Source: Geminicoccus roseus DSM 18922
Lineage (GTDB): Bacteria; Pseudomonadota; Alphaproteobacteria; Geminicoccales; Geminicoccaceae
Assembly (NCBI RefSeq): GCF_000427665.1
Contig: NZ_KE386572.1
Coordinates: 806,001-870,000 of the forward strand
Length of the DNA stretch: 64,000 nucleotides
Direction of reading: 5' to 3'
A model generated the notes under the pieces. It was not told where the DNA came from. It searched no databases and worked only from the letters and a program-made list of their open reading frames with translations. Shown in pieces: positions 41,768-49,480 of the stretch (its first letter is position 1; each line of letters opens with the position of its first letter). The translations under genes were made by a program, and so were the position numbers.

Positions 41768-43833
41768 CGGGAGGTGGCCGCAGCCGGCGTGTACCAGATC
41801 GGCGAGGTCCAGGCCCGCTCCTGGATGGTCCGCTCGATGAACGGGTCGTTGCCCTCGGTCAGGCAGCAATTGTCGAACGGCGTGTCGCCGGATTCGATCT
41901 CGCCCTTGGCGACGGCCTTGGCGTTGGCGGCCTTGGCCTGGCGCTGGCAGGTTCCGGCGCTGGAGAACGGATCGACGCCTGCCGCCTTGCACTGCATCGT
42001 GCTCCAGCGGCAGGTCGGGTTCTCCAGGACCCGGGCATAGTAGAAGGCCGGCTGCTTGGGATCGAAGCTCTTGTCCTCCCAGATGGTGCACAGGCCGTTG
42101 AATCCGCCCGGCAACGGCTTGCAGGTCCGGGTATCCACCCCGGACGGACGGCTGGTCAGGCTCCCGGCGACGCCCACCACCTTCTCGTGGGTCTCCCCCT
42201 CGGCATCCACCCAGCCCTTGATGATCTGGATGCGCTGCAGGGATGCGCTTTCCGGATCGCGCATCGCCGACACCAGGAAACGCGGGTTCTTCGACCGGGT
42301 GCGCGGCGGCAGGTCGCTGCCCATCGGCACGCCCTTGGCATAGGCGACCTTCACCTGGTCGCGCTGCCGGCACAGCCGGCGGCCTTCCACCTCATAGTCC
42401 CAGCCGCCGAAGAAGCGGACCACCGGGCGGGTGCCGCTGGTGCCGTACGCCTCCTTGCGGCGCATCGCGGCGAAAATGGAATCGCGTGAGTTTTCTTCCG
42501 CCCAGACCACCGCCAGGCCGCCGGGGCCAGTGCGGACATGGTCGATCAACGGCGCTACCGGCGCGTCCTCGGTGCCGCCATGGCCCTGGAAGGTCGTCTC
42601 GACCGTGTTGCCCGGGTCGCCGTTATGGCTGTCGGTGCTGCCGATCAGGCCGTACTTGAACGGGTTGGTCCCCTCGTAGCTGGGCGCCAGCGCCAGCCCG
42701 TCCTTGAGGACGTTGCGCACGAAGTTGCGGGTGGGGAACTCGTCGATCGGCACCGCCGGCGCGCTGGTGTTGAGCGTGTCGTTCAGCAATTGCTCGAAGG
42801 TGCAGAGTTCGTCGGTGGTCTGCACCCCGGCGCCGGCAAGGCGGTCCCAGCGGCATTCCGAGGCGCCCTTGTGCTGGATGATCTCGGTGAGCGGCTCGAA
42901 GAAGGCGCGCTCCTTCGCCTCCTTGGTGTCGGCAGGATCGGGGAACATCATCCCGCCGGAGACATTGGCGTTGTGCGGGATCGTCAGCACGTCGCAGCCG
43001 GGCATCCCTTCCAGGCAGTTCTGCCGAAGCTTCTCCCAAAGCACATTCGGGTACGGACCACCGGTGGTGACGTTGCTGATCGGCGAGGCGATGACCTTCT
43101 CGTTCCGGAAGATCACGTTGCGGTGCATGTTCGCGTATTGCGGCTGCGCCGTGTACTCGTAGGCGACGAAGGTGGTGAACGTGCAGTCGGCGCTGCGATC
43201 GTAATGTTCCTCTGCGGCATCCTGGATCGTCTGCCAGACCGAGACCGCCGATTCCTCGCAATCGACACCCGGGCGGGAGCAGAGCGGCTGGAGCGGCCCG
43301 CTGCCATTCGGCCGCAGGACCGGGTTGGCGCCCCATGCCACCACGACGGCATCGGGGTTCTCCTTGCCGGGCACGACCTCGCCTGTGCGCATCTGCCGGC
43401 ACTCGAACCCGCTCCGGCCGGGCGTCCCCGCAGGAGAGCGGGTGCAGACCTGCATTTCGCCGAACAGTTCCGAATGGTCGGTCACGGCGGCGAAATCGAG
43501 CGGCCGGCTCAACTGGGCGGTGCGGGTCTGCGGCTTGCCGCCCATCGCCGAGGCCGCCGGCAGCCGGACCGGCGCGCCCTTGGCAAACGCGTAGGCGGCA
43601 TACGGGTCGTTGCGAACCGAGAACACATAGGCGTCGAAGGAAAAGCTGGTGTGGAGATGGGTCTCGCCGAACAGGGGCTGGCGGAGCGGCTGGTAGGAGC
43701 GGCAGGCTTCGCGCTGCTCGGTCCGCTCAAAAGGTGGCGGCTTGTGGCTGGCCTGAGCCATGCCCGGCACGGCCAGGCAGAGCAGCAGGGCCGCTGCCAC
43801 ATGGACGCGGTTGCCGACAGACGTCGTTCCCAT
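41764..43833 (-). CDS. Secreted DUF3604 protein (PHP-like metal-dependent)
   Basis: This 689-residue protein has a signal peptide (HVAAALLLCLAVPGMAQA). DUF3604 hallmarks include FGETHLHTSFSFDAYVFS, with an HxH motif as in PHP phosphoesterases, then FAAVTDHSELFGEMQVCTRS, FTTFVAYEYTAQPQYANMHR, LTIPHNANVSGG and LIGSTDSHNG. The His and Asp residues fit a metal-binding active site. There are at least ten Cys, often near each other. The ATG at 43833 gives the best signal peptide. It begins the operon with the PPIase and HupE genes. The reaction is unknown. Confidence 0.88.
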   Translation of the reverse strand: MGTTSVGNRVHVAAALLLCLAVPGMAQASHKPPPFERTEQREACRSYQPLRQPLFGETHLHTSFSFDAYVFSVRNDPYAAYAFAKGAPVRLPAASAMGGKPQTRTAQLSRPLDFAAVTDHSELFGEMQVCTRSPAGTPGRSGFECRQMRTGEVVPGKENPDAVVVAWGANPVLRPNGSGPLQPLCSRPGVDCEESAVSVWQTIQDAAEEHYDRSADCTFTTFVAYEYTAQPQYANMHRNVIFRNEKVIASPISNVTTGGPYPNVLWEKLRQNCLEGMPGCDVLTIPHNANVSGGMMFPDPADTKEAKERAFFEPLTEIIQHKGASECRWDRLAGAGVQTTDELCTFEQLLNDTLNTSAPAVPIDEFPTRNFVRNVLKDGLALAPSYEGTNPFKYGLIGSTDSHNGDPGNTVETTFQGHGGTEDAPVAPLIDHVRTGPGGLAVVWAEENSRDSIFAAMRRKEAYGTSGTRPVVRFFGGWDYEVEGRRLCRQRDQVKVAYAKGVPMGSDLPPRTRSKNPRFLVSAMRDPESASLQRIQIIKGWVDAEGETHEKVVGVAGSLTSRPSGVDTRTCKPLPGGFNGLCTIWEDKSFDPKQPAFYYARVLENPTCRWSTMQCKAAGVDPFSSAGTCQRQAKAANAKAVAKGEIESGDTPFDNCCLTEGNDPFIERTIQERAWTSPIWYTPAAATSR

Positions 43834-44012
43834 GGCGGACATTCCCTGTATCGACCAGCACCGCATCCGTTTCTACTTACAGATTGCTTGCCGAAATCCG
43901 GCAAATTGAATGTCACCATTGCCCGCCAGGTCAACGTAAATTTTTGATCCTGTTTCCCGCGCCTTTCTCTACCGGATAGTGGCCCCGCCGGCTCCTGCCA
44001 CCGGCCAGGCGA

Positions 44013-44804
44013 TCATTTCGCGATCTCCGCCCGCCGTTTCTGGGTCACCACGAAACGGACCAGGTCGTATTCGAACGGAGAACCGGTCGAATAATATCGG
44101 AAATCCTGCTGGTAGCGGGCATTGATCGGCCACAGGCCATACCACGTCGCATAGTAGAGCGGGTTGTCCCTGATCTCGCTCGGCAGCGTGCTGAGCAGCG
44201 CGTACTCGAAGGCGAAGTCGATCCCTGTCCCGATCGAATCGCGCAGGTTGGAGGGCCCCAGGAACGGCAGCACCACGTAGGGGCCGTCGCCTGCCCCCCA
44301 TGCACCGAGGGTCTGGCCGAAATCCTCCTGCTGGCGCTTCAGGCCGAGCCCGCTGGCCGGGTCGAACAGGCCGAACACGCCGACCGTCGAGTTCAGCACG
44401 AACCGGAAGAAGGTCGGCGCCGCCTTGTCGACCTTGGCCTGCAGGATCGAGTTGGCGAAGGTCTTCACCTCGCTCAGATTGCGGAAGAAGTTGCCGATGC
44501 CGGTACGCACCGGCGCCGGCGTCACGAACCGGTAGGCATCCACGACCGGCAGGTAGACGTACTGATCGAACTGCGCGTTGAACTTGTAGATCGCGCGGTT
44601 GGCCTGCTCGAACGGGTCGTAGACCAGGATCGGGTCCTCGACCTGCTTTGGCACGTCGGGACCGGTCAATTCGGCGATCTGCCGGCGCGGCGGCGTGAAC
44701 CCGCTGTCGGCAGGCGCGCTGCTGCATCCGCCCAGCAGCGCAAGCGCCAGCAAAACGGCGCAGCGCAGGGGCGGGCAGCTGGTCAGGGAGGTGCCCGCCG
44801 TCAT
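44013..44804 (-). CDS. mlaA: MlaA (VacJ) family outer-membrane lipoprotein
   Basis: This 263-residue lipoprotein has a signal with lipobox LLGGC (CAVLLALALLGGCSSAPADS). MlaA signatures are DPFEQANRAIYKFNAQFDQ, VRTGIGNFFRNLSEVKTFAN, FRFVLNSTVGVFGLFDPAS and YVVLPFLGPSNLRDSIG. It should sit in the outer membrane and take part in retrograde phospholipid transport. The MlaBCDEF genes are not in the window. Its start overlaps the stop of a lipoprotein hydrolase gene (ATGA), so the two are translated together. Confidence 0.9.
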   Translation of the reverse strand: MTAGTSLTSCPPLRCAVLLALALLGGCSSAPADSGFTPPRRQIAELTGPDVPKQVEDPILVYDPFEQANRAIYKFNAQFDQYVYLPVVDAYRFVTPAPVRTGIGNFFRNLSEVKTFANSILQAKVDKAAPTFFRFVLNSTVGVFGLFDPASGLGLKRQQEDFGQTLGAWGAGDGPYVVLPFLGPSNLRDSIGTGIDFAFEYALLSTLPSEIRDNPLYYATWYGLWPINARYQQDFRYYSTGSPFEYDLVRFVVTQKRRAEIAK

Positions 44805-46150
44805 CGGGCAAAGAACCGCGCGACCGCAGCCGCGAAGGCGCGGTGCTGCATGTTGCCCATGTGCCCGCCGGTGGGAAAGACGGTGGCCCGGCCCTGGAAG
44901 AGCTGCTCCAGCTTTTCCAGGTCGCCCTCCGCCAGGATCACGTCGTCGGCGTTGGTGACCACGGCCGCATCGGGGTTGGCGGACAGCCAGCCGCCGATGC
45001 TCTCCAGGCTGCTCTGGGCGATCAGCGCCTCCCGGTCCGGCCACTCATCCGTCCGGGCCATGTAGTATTCGGAGAAGATGTCCCCGAAATAGTCGAGAAA
45101 GCTCGTGCGCAGCGCGACCCCCACATAGAGCTCCGTCTCCGTGTCTGACTCGAACGTGCGGTCGGCCGGGAAGATGTAGCCGGCATGGCTCATCACGTCC
45201 GAGGTGAAGATCATGTTCATCGTCGAGAGGCGGAACGACAGGCCGATCGCGGTGGCGAGGCTGGCATCCGACGGTTTCAGCGCGCGGTAGGTCTCGAGGG
45301 CGAGGTCCTGGCTGGTGAAGTCCAGCGCGTCGGTGCTGGTGTAGGCCTGGGTGAGACGGCTGATCGCCTTGTCCAGGAAGGCGCGGATGCTGTCGGCGCC
45401 GTCGGGCAGCGCCTTCAGCAGCATCGCGTCGATCTCCCCGATCGAGCGGTACAGGCTCACCGGCGGGTTGACGAGCAGCACCCGGTCGAAGCCGAACCCG
45501 TCCGGCTGGCGCGAATCCATCTCGGCGGTGAACGCCGCGTGCCAGGCTCCCAGGCTGTAGCCGGTGATGCCGTAGCCGGTGATCGCGATGGTGTCGGCGA
45601 GCTGGTCCTTCACCCCGTGCATGACCCGCAGCAGGTCGGTGGCGTCCTGCTGGCCCAGTCCGGGCAGGAAGTTCTCGCTGGCGGTCACGATGAAGTTCGC
45701 GTGGGTGGGCGATGGCAGCAGGACGACGTGCATGCCCTGGGCATGGAGGATGTGGCCCAGCGCCGTGGTCAGCCTGGAGCGGTCGCTGGCGCCGGTGCCG
45801 GCGATCACGAACACCAGTGGCGCCGGTCCCGGCTGCAGCAGCACCGAATAGTTCAGGGCCTCATAGTACCAGAAGCCCTCCGGGATCGCCCGGCCCGGAA
45901 ACACCGCCAGCTGGCGGCGCACCGGCCTCGGTTCGTCGGGAAACACGATCTTCTGGTCGGCGGGCGTACCCACCACCGTCGCCACCCAGGGGTTGGCGAA
46001 GGGGTAGTCGTAGACCGGCGGCGGGGCGGTCGCCGGCAAGGGCGTGACCGCGCTGGTGGTGCAGGCGGACAGCAGCAGCGACAGCACCAGCGGCAGGATG
46101 CCGAGGCCAGGCACCAATCTCGGTGCAGGCGGATAGGGACGGGCGTTCAT
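44801..46150 (-). CDS. Lipoprotein alpha/beta hydrolase-like protein
   Basis: This 449-residue protein has a lipoprotein signal (ILPLVLSLLLSACTTSAVTP, lipobox LSAC). An alpha/beta hydrolase-like core follows: PLVFVIAGTGASDRSR, HVVLLPSPTHANFIVTASEN, the nucleophile elbow GYSLGAWHAAF, and a possible final His in VFPTGGHMGNMQHRAF. It precedes mlaA and is translationally coupled to it. A role in envelope lipid processing next to MlaA is inferred; it could be a lipase or esterase. The start at 46150 (MNARPYPPAP) is chosen for the lipoprotein signal. Confidence 0.75.
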   Translation of the reverse strand: MNARPYPPAPRLVPGLGILPLVLSLLLSACTTSAVTPLPATAPPPVYDYPFANPWVATVVGTPADQKIVFPDEPRPVRRQLAVFPGRAIPEGFWYYEALNYSVLLQPGPAPLVFVIAGTGASDRSRLTTALGHILHAQGMHVVLLPSPTHANFIVTASENFLPGLGQQDATDLLRVMHGVKDQLADTIAITGYGITGYSLGAWHAAFTAEMDSRQPDGFGFDRVLLVNPPVSLYRSIGEIDAMLLKALPDGADSIRAFLDKAISRLTQAYTSTDALDFTSQDLALETYRALKPSDASLATAIGLSFRLSTMNMIFTSDVMSHAGYIFPADRTFESDTETELYVGVALRTSFLDYFGDIFSEYYMARTDEWPDREALIAQSSLESIGGWLSANPDAAVVTNADDVILAEGDLEKLEQLFQGRATVFPTGGHMGNMQHRAFAAAVARFFAR

Positions 46151-46365
46151 CGGCACCTGCGCGGGGACGTGCATGGCTCCCGGCGGTGCGGGCGGACAGG
46201 CGCGAAAGATGCATTTCCAGCGAGCAGCGGCAAGCGGTTCCCGCCAATCGGCCGGCATGGCTCGCGCTCTTACAATTGCGCGGCCCGCCGCGCCTCCGGG
46301 CGCAACGGCCGCATGCCCCGTCCTTCCGGCCGGGACATGCGGGCTCCAGGCCAGGTGCCGGACGC

Positions 46366-46944
46366 CTAGCGGCCCTGTTGCTCCAGCCACTTCTCCATGA
46401 AGGCGACCTCCGCCTCCTGCGTGGCGATCACCGTCTCGGCGAGCTTGCGGATCTCCGGGTCCTCGCCGAACGCTAGCACCACCCGCGCCATGTCGACCGC
46501 TGCCTCATGATGCGCGATCATCGAGGTAGCGAATGCCTCGTCCGGGCTCAGCCCCGCCGCAACCGTCATGTCGCGGTGCATCCGCCGGTTGATCGCGTCG
46601 AACGCACCTTCGACCGGGTCGAGCGGACCCGCCGCCGCCTCGCCATGCCCGCTGTCGGACCCGCCCATCATCCCGGGCATCATCGGCATGTCCGAATGCT
46701 CGCCCTTTGCCATCATCTCCATGCAACGGTGCATCGCCCCCATGGACGGCCCGCCGTCCATGCCGTGAGGCATCTTTCCCTGCATCATCGGGCCATCGCC
46801 CATCATGCCGCCGCCCTGCCTGGGCATCGAGCTGCTTTCCGGCGAGGTTGCGCCGGCATGGCCGCCATGGCCCGCGTCCTGCGCCGTCGCGGTGCCGATG
46901 CCCGCCGCAAGCAGCGCGGCCAGCATGATCGTCCTGGAACGCAT
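46366..46944 (-). CDS. DUF305 family Met/His-rich periplasmic protein
   Basis: This 192-residue exported protein has a signal peptide ([15 protein letters not shown]). A Met- and His-rich segment follows (GHGGHAGATSP, MMGDGPMMQGKMPHGMDGG, MPMMPGMMGGSDSGHG), then the DUF305 domain: AFDAINRRMHRDM, EAFATSMIAHHEAAVDMARV and TVIATQEAEVAFMEKWLEQ. Met/His-rich DUF305 proteins are often linked to copper. GGGAGAGAG precedes the ATG at 46944. The small Cys-containing gene upstream may belong with it. Metal handling is inferred. Confidence 0.85.
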   Translation of the reverse strand: MRSRTIMLAALLAAGIGTATAQDAGHGGHAGATSPESSSMPRQGGGMMGDGPMMQGKMPHGMDGGPSMGAMHRCMEMMAKGEHSDMPMMPGMMGGSDSGHGEAAAGPLDPVEGAFDAINRRMHRDMTVAAGLSPDEAFATSMIAHHEAAVDMARVVLAFGEDPEIRKLAETVIATQEAEVAFMEKWLEQQGR

Positions 46945-46989
46945 GATCTCTCTCCCTTGTCTGTTCATCATCAAGGCCTGAAAGGCCGG

Positions 46990-47406
46990 TCAGAGGAGCG
47001 GACAGGGCGGCGGGCGAGGCGGAAGGGCCAGTATGATCCCGACCAACCTGGGCGGTGCGGCTGGCGACCAGGCTGGCCGCGGCAGCGGCGCAGGGATCGT
47101 GGCCGCCACCGGCAGGATGCAGCAGGCATGGCCGTTCGCCATCATGCCGCAGGGCTCGCAGGCCAGCTGGGAAGCTTCACCGGGGCAGGTGCCGTCGCCG
47201 CCTGGCGCCGCCATGGCTGCCACCATCGCCTCCGAAGGATCACCGGCCTGGGCGTGTCCGGTTCCGGCCATGCCCAGCAGGATCGACACGAGGATCGCGA
47301 CAAGCGACAGCAACCGGCATGCCGATCTCGCGGCGCCACCCCTTGGGCGAAGGCTTTTCCAGCGGGTGATCACGGCCTGCCGATCCGAAGGACCCGCCTC
47401 CACCAT
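46990..47406 (-). CDS. Small exported protein with paired cysteines (unknown)
   Basis: This is an open frame of 138 codons with a hydrophobic segment (LLSLVAILVSILLGMAGTGHA) that looks like a signal peptide or anchor. A short mature part contains CPGEASQLACEPCGMMANGHACC and ends in a Pro-rich helix-like tail. I do not recognise it. Position just upstream of the Met/His-rich DUF305 gene and the CxxC cluster suggest metal handling. No clear ribosome binding site is seen and the start is uncertain. Confidence 0.45.
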   Translation of the reverse strand: MVEAGPSDRQAVITRWKSLRPRGGAARSACRLLSLVAILVSILLGMAGTGHAQAGDPSEAMVAAMAAPGGDGTCPGEASQLACEPCGMMANGHACCILPVAATIPAPLPRPAWSPAAPPRLVGIILALPPRPPPCPLL

Positions 47407-47435
47407 GGAGACAAGCCCAGTATGGAGATGAGTGG

Positions 47436-48233
47436 TCAGCCGCGCGGATCAAGCCCGGCCTTGGCTATGCGGGCCTGCTGGCGCGCCGCGCGCAGGTCGC
47501 GCTCCGCACCTGCCAGGACCCCGTCGATCGCCCGGCGCGCCGCCTTCTTGTCGCGCAGCCGCAGCGCCTCGATCACCGCATGGTGCAGGCTGAGCGCCTC
47601 CTCGTGCGAGGTTGCGGCGGCGCTCTCCGTCTCGAACAGCTTCTTCATTGCCCAGTGGATCACCCCGGAGAGCTGGGTGAACACCGGGTTCCGGCTTGCC
47701 CGGAACAGGGTCGTGTGGAAGGCGACATCGGCCTCGGCGAACGCCGGCAGGTCGTCGGGCAGTGCCGCCACCATCCGCTGCCAGTGCAGGTCGAGGTCGG
47801 CGACGTCCTGGGCGGTCGAGCGTTCCGCCGCCAGCTCCGCCACCACTGGCTCGATCGCCTTGCGCGCCTCCAGCAGCGATTCCAGGAACTCGAAATCGAC
47901 CACGTCCGCCCCGATCCAGCCGACCAGGTCCGGGTCCAGGATGTGCCATTCGCTGCGGTCGCGCACGAAGGTGCCGACCCGCGGCCGCCCGCGCACCAGG
48001 CCCTTGGACTCCAGGACCTTCAGCGCCTCGCGGATCACCGTCCGGCTGACCCCGAACTCGCCGCACAGATCGCTCTCCCGCGGCAGGGTGCTCAGCGGCG
48101 CGAAGCGGCCGGACGCGATCTCCCGGGCGAGCGCTGCCACGATCTGCTTTTGCACGCGCGGTTTCGGGCGCCGGGCCGGCGTCCCGTTCCCGCCACCGGT
48201 CGGCCGCGGCGTCGGCCCGCTCGCGGATGCCAT
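47436..48233 (-). CDS. GntR-family (FadR subfamily) regulator, DgoR-like
   Basis: This 265-residue regulator has an N-terminal winged helix (ALAREIASGRFAPLSTLPRE, GVSRTVIREALKVLESKGLV, RPRVGTFVRDRSEWHILDPD) and a FadR-type C-terminal ligand domain (LLEARKAIEPVVAELAAERS, FAEADVAFHTTLFRASRNPV). The block after the wing, WHILDPDLVGW, resembles that of DgoR, the E. coli galactonate repressor. It diverges from araFGH-SDR, and dgoD lies further along. It most likely represses these genes and responds to a sugar acid. An inverted repeat in the shared promoter region is a candidate operator. Confidence 0.85.
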   Translation of the reverse strand: MASASGPTPRPTGGGNGTPARRPKPRVQKQIVAALAREIASGRFAPLSTLPRESDLCGEFGVSRTVIREALKVLESKGLVRGRPRVGTFVRDRSEWHILDPDLVGWIGADVVDFEFLESLLEARKAIEPVVAELAAERSTAQDVADLDLHWQRMVAALPDDLPAFAEADVAFHTTLFRASRNPVFTQLSGVIHWAMKKLFETESAAATSHEEALSLHHAVIEALRLRDKKAARRAIDGVLAGAERDLRAARQQARIAKAGLDPRG

Positions 48234-48321
48234 CTCGATGAATGCCTCCCCTGGCGCGCCCCCAGGGAGCTCGATGCCTCCCGCCGGGCGCCGGGACGGA
48301 TGCTACCAGCAGTCGCGGAAA

Positions 48322-48352
48322 GATCATACAAGCTTCGTTGACTGGTATGATC
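48322..48352. promoter_or_regulatory. Inverted repeat GATCATAC-N15-GTATGATC in the gntR-araF region
   Basis: Two perfect 8-base half-sites (48322-48329 and 48345-48352) lie between the divergent regulator and araF genes, 74 bases before the araF ATG. It is embedded in an AT-richer stretch (TTGACTGGTATGATCAATC). It is the best candidate operator for the DgoR-like regulator. A related half-site, GTCATACC (56465-56472), lies upstream of dgoD. Confidence 0.6.
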
Positions 48353-48425
48353 AATCAACTTATCCCATGCGGCGATGCTGACGAGTTCCTTGCTGCGGGA
48401 TCGTCGGCGAGCAGGGAGGTGAAGC

Positions 48426-49412
48426 ATGCGTATCTGGAAGAACGCTCTGTTGGCCGGCGCGCTGGCGCTGATGAGCACGGGCCTGGCCTATGCCGAGGAC
48501 GTCAAGATCGGCTTCGTGGTCAAGCAGCCCGAGGAGCCCTGGTTCCAGGACGAGTGGAAGTTCGCGGAGATGGCCGCCCAGGAGAAGGGCTTCGAGCTGG
48601 TCCAGATCGGCGCCCAGGACGGCGAGCAGGTCCAGTCGGCCATCGACAATCTGGGCGCCCAAGGCGCCCAGGGCTTCATCATCTGCACGCCCGACGTGAA
48701 GCTCGGCCCCGGCATCGTCGCCAAGGCCGCCGCCAATGACCTCAAGCTGATGACCGTCGACGACCGGCTGGTCGACAACGAGGGCAACCCGATCGAGAGC
48801 GTGCCCCACATGGGCATCTCCGCCACCAAGATCGGCGAGGCGGTCGGCCAGGCGATCGTCGACGAGATCAAGAACCGCGGCTGGGAGATGGCCGAGGTCG
48901 GTGCGCTGCGCCTGTCCTACGACCAGCTGCCGACGGCGGTGGACCGGGTCGAGGGCGCCATCTCGGTGCTGGAGGCCAACGGCTTCCCCAAGGACCAGAT
49001 CTTCGACGCGCCGCAGGCCAAGACTGACACCGAGGCCGCGCTGAACGCCGCCACCACCGTGCTCAACCGGGAGGCCGGCCTGAAGAAGTGGGTCGCCTTC
49101 GGCCTGAACGACGAGGCGGTGCTGGGTGCGGTGCGCGCCACCGAGAGCGTCGGCATCCCGTCGGAGAACGTGATCGGCGTCGGCATCGGCGGCGCGGATT
49201 CGGCGATCAACGAGTTCAAGAAGGCGGAGCCCACCGGCTTCTACGGCACGGTGATCATCTCGCCCAAGCGCCATGGCTACGAGACCGCCGTGAACATGTA
49301 CGAGTGGATCGTCGACGGCACCGAGCCGGAAGGGCTGATCCTGACCTCGGGTCAGCTGGCCCTGCGTGACGACTACCAGCAGGTCCGCCAGGACCTGGGC
49401 ATCAGCGAGTAA
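48426..49412 (+). CDS. araF: L-arabinose/D-galactose-type ABC substrate-binding protein AraF
   Basis: This 328-residue periplasmic binding protein has a signal peptide (LAGALALMSTGLAYA). AraF-type blocks are KIGFVVKQPEEPWFQDEWKF, ELVQIGAQDGEQVQSAIDNL, GFIICTPDVKLGPGIVAKAA, LMTVDDRLVDNEGN and VGIGGADSAINEFKKAEPTG. GGGAGGTG precedes the ATG. AraF binds L-arabinose and also galactose in E. coli. Nearby dgoD and aldose epimerase genes suggest galactose, fucose or arabinose here. It is followed by a hairpin and araGH. Confidence 0.88.
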   Translation: MRIWKNALLAGALALMSTGLAYAEDVKIGFVVKQPEEPWFQDEWKFAEMAAQEKGFELVQIGAQDGEQVQSAIDNLGAQGAQGFIICTPDVKLGPGIVAKAAANDLKLMTVDDRLVDNEGNPIESVPHMGISATKIGEAVGQAIVDEIKNRGWEMAEVGALRLSYDQLPTAVDRVEGAISVLEANGFPKDQIFDAPQAKTDTEAALNAATTVLNREAGLKKWVAFGLNDEAVLGAVRATESVGIPSENVIGVGIGGADSAINEFKKAEPTGFYGTVIISPKRHGYETAVNMYEWIVDGTEPEGLILTSGQLALRDDYQQVRQDLGISE

Positions 49413-49427
49413 CCGCACCGGTCGACG

Positions 49428-49452
49428 TGGCGGCGCCTCTCCGGCGTCGCCA
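49428..49452 (+). terminator. Intercistronic hairpin between araF and araG
   Basis: The arms TGGCGGCGCC (49428-49437) and GGCGTCGCCA (49443-49452) pair with one mismatch around a 5-base loop. There is no T-run. It is positioned like the hairpins after the other binding-protein genes and may raise araF mRNA over araGH mRNA. Confidence 0.5.
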
Positions 49453-49480
49453 TCCGCACTTTCGAAAGCTGCCCGCCGCC

